A stretch of 5,735 bases of DNA from Methanosarcinaceae archaeon (GTDB lineage: Archaea; Halobacteriota; Methanosarcinia; Methanosarcinales; Methanosarcinaceae). The stretch lies in NCBI GenBank assembly GCA_030594665.1, contig JAUVET010000113.1, positions 1-5,735 of the forward strand. Direction: 5' to 3'. Every line of letters starts with the position of its first letter. Position 1 is the first letter of the stretch. The notes under the pieces are model-generated. The model saw nothing but the letters and a program-made list of their open reading frames with translations, did no database searches and was not told where the DNA came from. This document shows positions 1-5,576 of the stretch, piece by piece. The position numbers were made by a program, and so were the translations under genes.

Positions 1-21
1 AAACTGGTCGCATTCGACAAA

Positions 22-933
22 TTGATGGTGAATGACGCAGAAGAAAACCAGACCGATGTGAGTTTAGATGCCGAACAGACCCAAGCCATCCAGAACCTTG
101 ACGGCCCGATGCTCATCCTCGCATCCGCAGGCACAGGTAAATCCAGAACACTCATGGCAAAGGTCGCAGCATTACTCGACAACTCTGTACCCACCAATGA
201 GATAATGCTGGTAACATTCACCAACAAGGCAGCCAATGAAATGAAATCACGTCTCATTGCTATGGGACACGATATCCATGACATGTGGATAGGAACATTC
301 CACAACATATGTAACCGCATCTTGCGGGAAAACTACTCCAAAATCTCCGGACTCAATTCCAGATACACAATCATCATGCCGGATGATTGCCGCAAACTTG
401 TCAAGCTCATCATAAAAGGCATGGGACTCGAAGATACCAAACTAAAACCCGCTGAAGCCTTCGAGATAATCTCCTTTGCAAGAAATGCCATGCAGTATGA
501 CCCTGCACATAAATTCCTTGATAACATCGAATATTCAATAGCTGACGTGATAGAACAAAAATTCCCTAAACATCAAGAATACATCAAGCTGATACAGAAG
601 ATACATCGCGAGTATCATACAATGAAACTGGGCAATAACGTCATTGATTTCGATGACATGCTGGTATATGCACTATACATCGTATCCACAAATGAAGCTG
701 TGCAGCAAAAGTACGAACAGCAATTCAAATATATCCTCGTTGACGAATACCAAGACACTAACAATGTCCAGGCAACATTGATAAGACTGCTTCGAAAGAA
801 TAATACAAACATAACAGCAGTTGGCGATGAAGCACAGGCAATATACGAATGGCGAGCTGCCACACCTGGACATATCATCGGATTTCCATCAGCGTTTGAA
901 GAAACAAGGATAGTAAACCTGACACAGAATTAG
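22..933 (+). CDS. UvrD/Rep-type SF1 DNA helicase, N-terminal fragment truncated in motif IV
   Basis: ATP-dependent 3'-5' DNA helicase of the UvrD/Rep/PcrA family, normally about 650-750 residues and active in DNA repair or replication restart; only 303 residues remain. Visible motifs, numbered from the TTG at 22: Q-motif LDAEQ (15-19), Walker A ASAGTGKS (34-41, Lys40), motif Ia TFTNKAA (65-71), motif Ib GTFH (91-94), Walker B DEYQDT (241-246) and motif III GDEAQAIYEWRAA (268-280). The protein stops after LTQN, where the family has L-x-QNYRS (motif IV). Everything after that is absent: domain 2A motifs V and VI with the arginine fingers, so it should not be an active helicase. The frame is also open to base 1, with candidate starts TTG 22, ATG 25 and GTG 28 and no clear ribosome site, so the gene may begin outside the window. 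The stop is created by an inserted element. Identity of the family is secure; the start is not. Confidence 0.9.
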   Translation: MMVNDAEENQTDVSLDAEQTQAIQNLDGPMLILASAGTGKSRTLMAKVAALLDNSVPTNEIMLVTFTNKAANEMKSRLIAMGHDIHDMWIGTFHNICNRILRENYSKISGLNSRYTIIMPDDCRKLVKLIIKGMGLEDTKLKPAEAFEIISFARNAMQYDPAHKFLDNIEYSIADVIEQKFPKHQEYIKLIQKIHREYHTMKLGNNVIDFDDMLVYALYIVSTNEAVQQKYEQQFKYILVDEYQDTNNVQATLIRLLRKNNTNITAVGDEAQAIYEWRAATPGHIIGFPSAFEETRIVNLTQN

Positions 934-1082
934 GTAGTGTACTAACTTTCGTGACCTAACACAATTTTCCATCTTTTATGCACCCTACTGATAGTGATTT
1001 TGAATGAGACAACAAAATTAAGTAAAATCACCATCAAGCCCGATGATTGTTAATTCAACGTCACGGTTTATGGGACACTACC
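933..1082. mobile_element. MITE-like 150-bp element with terminal inverted repeats
   Basis: The segment begins GGTAGTGTACTAACTTTCGT and ends in the inverse of a closely related sequence. Pairing the outer 23 bases of both ends gives 16 matches, including a perfect outer 8 bp (GGTAGTGT) and an inner CGTGAC block. It is flanked by AGAATTA (926-932) and AAAATTA (1083-1089), a 7-bp target duplication with one mismatch. No open frame of useful length lies inside, so it is non-autonomous and would need a transposase in trans. The family of the parent insertion sequence cannot be assigned from the ends alone. Its insertion supplies the G of the TAG that ends the helicase; removing it with one target copy restores the codon TAC, giving QNY of motif IV. 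Confidence 0.7.
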
Positions 1083-1090
1083 AAAATTAC

Positions 1091-1233
1091 GAGACCGTTA
1101 CATTACATGTTGGTACTATCAAAATAACCGCAGATGAACGCAGATAAACGCGGATACGCTGCCTGAAAATCTGTGTTCATCTGTGTTTATTTGTGGTTTC
1201 ATAATATTCACCAACATGAATTAAAACGGTCTC
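1091..1233. repeat. Foldback inverted repeat, 65-nt arms, containing the dispersed 'gcagatgaac' repeat
   Basis: Arms 1091-1155 and 1169-1233 pair without gaps around a 13-nt loop; about 44 of 65 positions are Watson-Crick complementary. The outer end (GAGACCGTT against AACGGTCTC) and an inner CATGTTGGT block are perfect, a poorly matched 11-nt section follows, and the central 30 bp match at 23 of 30. The central part is built of 10-bp units of the type GCAGATGAAC and belongs, from memory, to a repeat type seen between genes in many bacteria and archaea. In a + strand transcript six of the seven central differences would form G-U pairs, so the hairpin is stronger as + strand RNA. It lies between two convergent genes and could also act as a transcription barrier. 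Confidence 0.75.
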
Positions 1234-1263
1234 TATTTTACCACAGGCTTAAATACTAATTAT

Positions 1264-2394
1264 TTATTTTCTTCTGGTCATTATCAACATCGAACCTATT
1301 AATGCCATTACTGGTATGACTATTGTGCTGAATCCCGGAATTGGTGTTGATTCAGGTGTTGGTTCGGGAGTTGGTTCGGGAGTTGGTTTTGGAGTTGAAA
1401 TTTCCGCAGTTACGAATTCATAATCTCTACCATCTATTTCCGGGTTATACCGAATAGGGCTTACTGTGGTATTCGTTGTCCATGCTTGCATTCCAAAATT
1501 TAGGTTTCTTGCATTTTCATATCCCATTATCTTAAGAAGATCAGTAGCCATTGCACCCGTCTGACCGGTATAACAATAAACAACAACAGTCTTGTTTTTT
1601 GGAATATCTTCTAGATTTTCCACCTCCGCTATCGAAAACAGCGACATATGCACGGCACCATTTATGTGCCCAAACTCATAATGCTCCAGACTTCGGATAT
1701 CTATAATAAATGGATCATTGCTCTCGTTGTCATCAGTTAATGATTCATGTAAAGAATCGACTGTGATGAAAAGTGTATTTTTTGTTTGGTTCACCATCAC
1801 AAAATCGATATATTCTCTGACATCGCCAACATTGATCTCTTCTATTGGTACTCCGCTAGCTACCGTTTCTACTCCTGGCACAAATGAATAATCCCTACCA
1901 AATTGCTCCTGATGATATCGGATTGGATTTACGGTATCATTCTTTGTCCATGCTTGCATTCCAAATTTCAGGTTTCTTGCATTTTCATATCCCATTATCT
2001 TAAGAAGAACAGTGGTCATTGCACCTGTTTGACCTGTGTAGCAATAAACAACGACAGTCTTGTCTTTTGGAATTTTTTCAAAGTTCTCATTCTTTGCTAT
2101 TGTGAAGAGCGATGAATGTTGTGCACCATCAATATGTCCTAACTCATAATGCTCCATACTTCGAATATCTATGATGAATGGATCATTGCCTGTGTCATCA
2201 TCAGTTAATATATCCTGCAACTGATCAACACTAATATAGAGTGTTTCTTTTGTTTGATTCGCTATCACAGAATTTATATGTTTTCTTACTGTAATTTGAC
2301 TATCTTCAGTGGTTTGTGCTAAAATAGCTAAAGGAGATACCAATAATAATAGACAAACTATAGCTATTGTTTTTGTGTTCAATTTATTCCACAT
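1264..2394 (-). CDS. Secreted tandem-rhodanese protein with PGF-CTERM-like surface anchor
   Basis: Predicted extracytoplasmic sulfurtransferase-like protein of 376 residues. Residues 1-26 form a signal peptide (MWNK, then a hydrophobic stretch ending near ALAQ-like ILAQ). Two rhodanese domains follow, about 48-170 and 204-328, each with D-I-R-S near its start, a GHI-x-GA block and the active-site loop YCYTGQTGA; the catalytic cysteines are Cys118 and Cys274, exactly 156 residues apart. A TPEP-type linker (334-351) leads to P-G-F (353-355), a membrane segment (356-372) and the basic end TRRK, the layout of PGF-CTERM proteins that archaeosortase processes and links to the cell surface. Both cysteines are kept, so both domains may be active; the substrate (thiosulfate, persulfide or polysulfide) is unknown. 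The ATG has a TATA-like box about 50 bp upstream but no obvious ribosome site. It converges on the helicase remnant and diverges from the HTH gene. Confidence 0.9.
   Translation of the reverse strand: MWNKLNTKTIAIVCLLLLVSPLAILAQTTEDSQITVRKHINSVIANQTKETLYISVDQLQDILTDDDTGNDPFIIDIRSMEHYELGHIDGAQHSSLFTIAKNENFEKIPKDKTVVVYCYTGQTGAMTTVLLKIMGYENARNLKFGMQAWTKNDTVNPIRYHQEQFGRDYSFVPGVETVASGVPIEEINVGDVREYIDFVMVNQTKNTLFITVDSLHESLTDDNESNDPFIIDIRSLEHYEFGHINGAVHMSLFSIAEVENLEDIPKNKTVVVYCYTGQTGAMATDLLKIMGYENARNLNFGMQAWTTNTTVSPIRYNPEIDGRDYEFVTAEISTPKPTPEPTPEPTPESTPIPGFSTIVIPVMALIGSMLIMTRRK
1481..2068 (-). repeat. 468-bp in-frame tandem duplication inside the rhodanese gene
   Basis: The stretch 1481-1600 repeats at 1949-2068 with 108 of 120 bases identical by my count and no gaps, a spacing of 468 bp or 156 codons. 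Similarity continues more weakly through the rest of both domains. The most conserved block encodes the active-site loop and the KIMGYENARNL helix. Such DNA-level similarity points to a fairly recent duplication or to gene conversion between the two domain copies. Confidence 0.9.
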
Positions 2395-2433
2395 CCAATA
2401 TATCTGATTTTATATTAGGGATTTCTAAATGAC

Positions 2434-2490
2434 ACTCAAGTATATAAAGAACATCTTTCATTTATTTTAAGTTGCTAACAATACTTGAGT
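2434..2490. promoter_or_regulatory. Perfect 10-bp inverted repeat in the divergent promoter region, possible operator
   Basis: ACTCAAGTAT at 2434-2443 is the exact reverse complement of ATACTTGAGT at 2481-2490, separated by 37 bp. The left arm overlaps the TATA box of the rhodanese gene, and the right arm lies just upstream of the AT-rich boxes in front of the HTH gene. Each arm is itself roughly two-fold symmetric (ACT-nn-AGT), the typical look of a dimer binding site. A regulator bound to both arms could control both genes; the HTH product is a candidate by position only. Confidence 0.4.
2441..2449 (-). promoter_or_regulatory. TATA box of the rhodanese gene
   Basis: On the - strand this reads CTTTATATA, close to the archaeal TATA consensus TTTATATA. 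It lies about 47-55 bp upstream of the ATG, which would put the transcription start near 2415-2420 and leave a leader of about 20-25 nt. No purine-rich ribosome site is visible in that leader. Confidence 0.5.
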
Positions 2491-2503
2491 AATATTAACA
2501 ACC

Positions 2504-2540
2504 ATATATATACTACATACTGCATATATATATATATATT
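2504..2540 (+). promoter_or_regulatory. AT-rich promoter of the HTH gene with (AT)8 tract
   Basis: A TATA-like ATATATATA lies at 2504-2512 and a pure (AT)8 run at 2524-2539, 10 bp before the ATG. The first is better placed for an archaeal start (about 25 bp to the transcription start, then a short leader). The (AT)8 run is a simple repeat that can change length by slippage, which would alter the spacing between box and start codon. Confidence 0.45.
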
Positions 2541-2549
2541 TGATCGATA

Positions 2550-3485
2550 ATGCGACCCCAAAAAGTGACCAAAGAAGAAGTTGTAATGTTCTTTAAGAAA
2601 CACCGTGTTGTGACCTGGAAACAACTAACATCACAGTTCAACATTACGAAACAAGCACTCCAAAAAAAAATGGCTGGACTTCCTCATCTCACAAGCCTCA
2701 ATCAAAATCGTCAATATCTTGCCTTAGAAGATTTCATTGGAGAAACAAATCAATATGGAATTTGGAGACACAACGGGATTGTCATATCCGTACATGGTAA
2801 TACTCCAAAAACACTCACGCATCTAATCCATACAAGCAATTGCGGCTTGTCCGCAAAACAAATGGAACAAATTACATCCGTAATGTGCAGGGGAATTCTT
2901 CTCAACCTTTTAAAACAAGGTGTAGTTACTCGTATCAAAGAAGGATTCGATTACATCTATTTATCAGCAGAACCAGAAGTAAGGAGATCTCAATTGGAAA
3001 AGAGAGGACTTGCATCTCAAGAAATTTTGGTCGAAGCTCAAGTATCCCATCCATCAATGAAAGAAGGAAAGATTACGAATTTCCTTGAACTTAACGGCGA
3101 AGATTATCTTCTAAAACGATTAGAGATGGTACGCCGTGTAAAATCAGGGGAGAGTAAAGCTCAGGTGGCAAGAGAACTCGACTGTAGTCCCGATACTGTT
3201 CGAAATTCATGCGAAACCTTTGACAAATATGGTGCAAAAGGCCTCATCATAACTCGGGAACAGTCAAAACGCAAAATGACTGATATTGTAGAGAGGGAAA
3301 TACTCATAATAAAAGCAAAGCATCACGAATGGTCCCCTGAAAAAATCGGGATGAAGCTCCGTGAGCAAAATCTTAGCATAAGCGACCGGTCAGTGAGGGA
3401 ATTTCTCGAAGAAGTCGAGCTTATCCAAAAAAAATTGGGGTTGTGCTATGGAAATCTGAAACTTGCAGACTTCATGGTGTGGTAG
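2550..3485 (+). CDS. Multi-HTH DNA-binding protein, transposase-like, probably C-terminally truncated
   Basis: A 311-residue basic protein with no catalytic motif that I recognise. Residues 7-45 look like a winged helix (TWKQLTSQFNITKQALQKKM), 95-138 like a second one, 188-234 is a clear homeodomain-like HTH of the insertion-sequence type (VKSGESKAQVARELDCSPDT, then YGAKGL), and 258-292 resembles the second HTH of IS3/IS481/IS30/IS630 transposases (SPEKIGMKLREQ...SDRSVREFLEEV). In those families a DDE nuclease core follows; here the frame ends about 25 residues later, and the last 15 or so residues (LGLCYGNLKLADFMVW) are only an out-of-frame reading of CobN sequence. I infer that its true C terminus was lost at about 3425. 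It may still bind DNA as a regulator. It could also be a complete archaeal regulator of unknown family. The ATG is preceded by AT-rich promoter boxes and no ribosome site. Confidence 0.7.
   Translation: MRPQKVTKEEVVMFFKKHRVVTWKQLTSQFNITKQALQKKMAGLPHLTSLNQNRQYLALEDFIGETNQYGIWRHNGIVISVHGNTPKTLTHLIHTSNCGLSAKQMEQITSVMCRGILLNLLKQGVVTRIKEGFDYIYLSAEPEVRRSQLEKRGLASQEILVEAQVSHPSMKEGKITNFLELNGEDYLLKRLEMVRRVKSGESKAQVARELDCSPDTVRNSCETFDKYGAKGLIITREQSKRKMTDIVEREILIIKAKHHEWSPEKIGMKLREQNLSISDRSVREFLEEVELIQKKLGLCYGNLKLADFMVW
3427..3434 (+). other. A8 tract with in-phase A_AAA_AAA slippery heptamer at the HTH/CobN junction
   Basis: Eight adenines follow CC. In the HTH frame the codons are CAA AAA AAA TTG, so bases 3428-3434 form the heptamer A_AAA_AAA in the phase required for -1 ribosomal slippage. 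A -1 shift continues as I-G-V-V-L-W-K-S-E-T, exactly the CobN frame, giving a fusion of about 759 residues. Transcript slippage on A8 could do the same. It may instead just mark where two unrelated sequences were joined. Confidence 0.4.
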
Positions 3486-4828
3486 AATCAGAAATACTTT
3501 ATTTCTTAGGTGTTAAACCTGTTTGGGACAATAACGATAGGTGGAAGGATGTTGAACTCATTCCATCAGACGAACTTGGTAGACCAAGAATAGATGTAGT
3601 GATAACAACTTCTGGTTGTTACCGGGATATGTTTGGATACAAATTCGAGTTATTAGAAAAAGCGGTAAGATTGGCAGCAACTGCAAATGACACCGAACAT
3701 CAAAACGATGTCAAAGAAAATGCTGATTCTCTTTATCAGTGGCTAATCGAAAATGGATATAATGAGTCGGAAGCACAAACTCTTTCAACTGTGAGGATTT
3801 TTACCAACGACATAGGCACAGCCGGTACTGGACTTCACGATACCGTCCCGGCAAGTGATATGTGGGAGAACGAAGACGAAGTTGCTGATGTGTATATCAG
3901 TAAAATGAGTTATATGTACGGTGCAGATGTGTGGGGGGTGCAAGCAAGAGACATTTTTGAACATAATCTTGATGGAATAGAAATCGGAATATTTAGTTGC
4001 AGTTCTGAGGTTGCAGGTGTGTTGGATCAAGGAGTTGATAGTTATCTCGGAGGACTTGCATTGGGAAGCAGAAGCGTTTCTGGAAAAACTCCTGATCTGT
4101 ATATCACAAATCTGAGAGACCAGAACAACCCAACCGTAGAGACCTTGAGCCATTTCTTTAATAGAGAACTCATGACCCGGTATTTTAATCCCAGATGGAC
4201 TACAGGTATGATGGAACACGATTATACCGGTGCAAATAATATGAACGAATTTGTGGAGCGATTTTGGAGATGGAATGTGGAGGTGCCAGATTTAGTCACT
4301 GATGATATGTGGAACCAGACCTATAACACATATGTCCAGGATCCTGAGATGCAAAATTTCTTTGACAGTAACAATCCGTATGCATATCAGTCCATTACAG
4401 CCCGAATGCTCGAAGCTACGCGAAAACTGGATGCTGAAGGAAATCCATACTGGGATGCATCTGATGAGGTTATCCAGGATCTGGTGAAAGAATATGTGGA
4501 ATCCGTAGTCGAGAACGGCGTCACCTGCTGCCACCACACCTGCGGGAACCCCTTACTGGACGAATACGTGCAGGGTCTGCTGTCTGTTGCCGGTGTCAGT
4601 GAACAGGATGCCGATATGTACCGCAGGATGATGGATGAGACCACACAACGTGCTGCCAGTGGTAAAGGTGTGGGTGATTATGTGGAAGGATATGAGATGC
4701 AGGATGAAAGCACTCAGTCAGCGGATACGGGACCGATGTCGTTCTCAGGGTCTGACATCATGGGAGCGCTGATTGTGTTACTAATCGTTGGCGCCATTTA
4801 TGTGGGTTTCAGGAAAGGAGGGGTTTAA
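3443..4828 (+). CDS. cobN: C-terminal fragment of a CobN-type (cobalt/magnesium) chelatase large subunit, membrane anchored
   Basis: CobN/BchH-family subunits bind the corrin or porphyrin substrate and insert the metal with CobS/CobT or ChlD/I-type ATPase partners; full-length proteins have about 1200 residues or more. Here only the last ~460 are present. Family blocks seen: VLWKSETCRLHGVVESEILY (2-20, the family's VLWGTET...HGV.ESEILY), GVKPVWD, ELGRPRIDVV (45-53), YMYGADVWGVQARDIFE (157-173), FNPRWTTGM (248-256) and the YVQDPEMQNFF..NNPYA tail of the core (297-314). An archaeal-type extension follows with CCHHTC (362-367), then a membrane segment (about 437-455) and RK. GTG 3443 is only nominal: the homologous reading continues upstream as YPKKIGV to 3422, so the real gene began earlier and its N-terminal two thirds were lost. 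No ribosome site fits GTG 3443. Unless joined to the HTH frame by slippage, it is probably a pseudogene, though its long intact frame suggests recent truncation. Confidence 0.85.
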   Translation: MLWKSETCRLHGVVESEILYFLGVKPVWDNNDRWKDVELIPSDELGRPRIDVVITTSGCYRDMFGYKFELLEKAVRLAATANDTEHQNDVKENADSLYQWLIENGYNESEAQTLSTVRIFTNDIGTAGTGLHDTVPASDMWENEDEVADVYISKMSYMYGADVWGVQARDIFEHNLDGIEIGIFSCSSEVAGVLDQGVDSYLGGLALGSRSVSGKTPDLYITNLRDQNNPTVETLSHFFNRELMTRYFNPRWTTGMMEHDYTGANNMNEFVERFWRWNVEVPDLVTDDMWNQTYNTYVQDPEMQNFFDSNNPYAYQSITARMLEATRKLDAEGNPYWDASDEVIQDLVKEYVESVVENGVTCCHHTCGNPLLDEYVQGLLSVAGVSEQDADMYRRMMDETTQRAASGKGVGDYVEGYEMQDESTQSADTGPMSFSGSDIMGALIVLLIVGAIYVGFRKGGV

Positions 4829-4833
4829 CCCCT
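4819..4833. repeat. 15-bp palindrome over the cobN stop codon
   Basis: AGGGG-TTTAA-CCCCT is a perfect palindrome that contains the TAA stop of the CobN frame. It could form a 5-bp hairpin with a 5-nt loop. No T-run follows directly, so it is not a classical terminator. Confidence 0.4.
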
Positions 4834-4914
4834 GCTTCAAGGAGAACTCGCTACAGCATACAGGCTTAGCTGGTGGAAAGGTGATCAATGTGCCAAGGGA
4901 TGGTATCAAAGAAC

Positions 4915-5006
4915 TTTTTTTACTAAAGAGGCGGTCCAAGAATTACTGTCAGTAACAAATCTCTTGCTTCTTTTTCGATTTAAAGCCCCTTTTCGCCTCT
5001 TTTTTA
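4915..5006 (+). terminator. T-rich transcription terminator region downstream of cobN
   Basis: Archaeal RNA polymerase stops at oligo-T runs in the non-template strand. This region holds a T7 run at 4915-4921, a pyrimidine-rich stretch with T5 at about 4971-4975, and a T7 run at 5000-5006. The last run directly follows the right arm of a 9-bp inverted repeat, AAAGAGGCG (4925-4933) and CGCCTCTTT (4994-5002). Inside its 60-nt loop is a perfect 13-bp palindrome, TTACTG-T-CAGTAA (4943-4955). The rest of 4829-5010 contains no gene that I can support, although the CobN frame stays open past its stop. Confidence 0.4.
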
Positions 5007-5024
5007 TTTGGATTTTGAATTACT

Positions 5025-5192
5025 GGACAGCCTCTATAATCTTCACTTCCGTTGCGGCCTGGTATCCCATCCCCCCAGCTTCACATCAGCCTGTTACCAG
5101 ACTGGGTGTGGGGTTCAGTTCTGAGGTGGTGGCTAGCCTTTCCTCGGGCTGGATTTTCACCAGCTGGACAGTATGAACTTGGCTCGGCGCAC
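5025..5192 (-). mobile_element. Group II intron remnant, 5' end of domain I
   Basis: Read on the - strand, the sequence starts with GTGCGCC at 5192, the 5' consensus (GUGYG) of group II introns. It continues with the hairpin GCTGG-TGAAAAT-CCAGC (5164-5148), which matches the conserved early stem whose loop reads TGAAART in bacterial and archaeal introns. Further blocks typical of domain I follow: GAACTGAACCC, a CAGTCTGGTAACAGGCTG stem, GTGAAG, GGGATACCA and GCAACGGAAGTGAAG (down to about 5040). I know these blocks from memory of the family, not from a search. Only the 5' few hundred bases can be present: no reverse transcriptase/maturase frame and no domain V lie to the left, where the + strand cobN fragment begins. 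The left boundary is uncertain, between about 5040 and 4830. It cannot splice by itself. Confidence 0.72.
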
Positions 5193-5211
5193 CTGTATTA
5201 ATCCGTGTTTA
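5193..5211 (-). repeat. Partial copy of the dispersed repeat abutting the intron 5' splice site
   Basis: The + strand sequence CTGTATTAATCCGTGTTTA matches the right arm of the foldback element at 1171-1189 in 16 of 19 positions. On the - strand it ends AATACAG directly before the intron's GTGCG, so the repeat forms the intron's 5' exon. This suggests that the intron inserted into a copy of the repeat. Confidence 0.55.
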
Positions 5212-5217
5212 AAGAAA

Positions 5218-5451
5218 TTAAAAGACAGGATTTAATGGATCAACACGTATGTTGCCTAAAATCGGGGTCTGAAAAAAATAACTGAAAAATTGGAGAGTGC
5301 CTGTTTGCACCTGACTCGAACGACCACCCAAGCATCCATCTCCACTTCGCACCAAAAGACCGCCGGAATAATCGAAAAGCGCCTGCCATCCCCCACACCA
5401 CAAGGGCAGGCGGAGCAGATCGAGATGGGCACCCGGGCAGAGTGAAAGCAA
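5218..5451. other. GC-rich segment open on both strands, coding status unresolved
   Basis: The part from about 5300 to 5445 is clearly richer in G+C than its flanks. The - strand has a 77-codon frame starting only with TTG at 5451. The + strand has an open frame from 5260 (after a TAA) to the TGA at 5443-5445, without ATG or GTG, ending in IEKRLPSPTPQGQAEQIEMG plus TRAE. I recognise neither product. The + strand reading has the more protein-like composition and could be the C-terminal end of a broken gene. An 8-bp stem, CGCCTGCC (5380-5387) with GGCAGGCG (5405-5412), lies inside and would also fit a structured RNA or mobile-element end. Confidence 0.3.
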
Positions 5452-5576
5452 TTAAGACTAATTCGATTTTAAGTTACCTTGAATTAACTAGTTTCAAGGT
5501 TGATACCATTCCAATAAATATTACAAGATACTCCCCTTCACGTGTCAATTGGACCAATTTTTCAGGTCCTTCATGA
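5442..5576 (+). CDS. Short hypothetical ORF or gene remnant (44 codons)
   Basis: Starts with GTG overlapping the TGA of the preceding + strand frame (GTGA) and ends in a TGA that overlaps the next ATG (ATGA). The product includes SYLELTSFKVDTIPINITRY and ends WTNFSGPS; no family is recognised. The stretch is AT-rich, unlike the GC-rich piece before it. It may be part of a frameshifted gene continuing at 5573. Confidence 0.25.
   Translation: MKAIKTNSILSYLELTSFKVDTIPINITRYSPSRVNWTNFSGPS

Noticed and set aside
615..878. Two overlapping - strand frames within the helicase
   Set aside because: Both are antisense shadows of the helicase, covering the codons of motifs II and III.
1126..1198. 10-bp tandem units suggestive of a CRISPR or iteron array
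   Set aside because: There are only about three degenerate units per arm, without spacers, arranged as an inverted repeat and not as a direct array.
3785..4219. 144-codon open frame on the - strand inside the cobN fragment
   Set aside because: It lies wholly antisense to a strongly supported CobN frame and its product has no recognisable motif; the CobN family blocks explain the sequence.
4829..5176. Continuation of the CobN frame after its stop, with a 70-codon ATG frame from 4964
   Set aside because: The peptide is rich in Leu/Phe/Trp, covers T-runs and the reverse of the group II intron domain I, and shows no family resemblance; the open frame seems accidental.
5305..5330. TTCGAGTC on the - strand resembling a tRNA T-loop
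   Set aside because: The flanking bases do not form the five-pair T stem, and no acceptor, D or anticodon arm can be placed around it.
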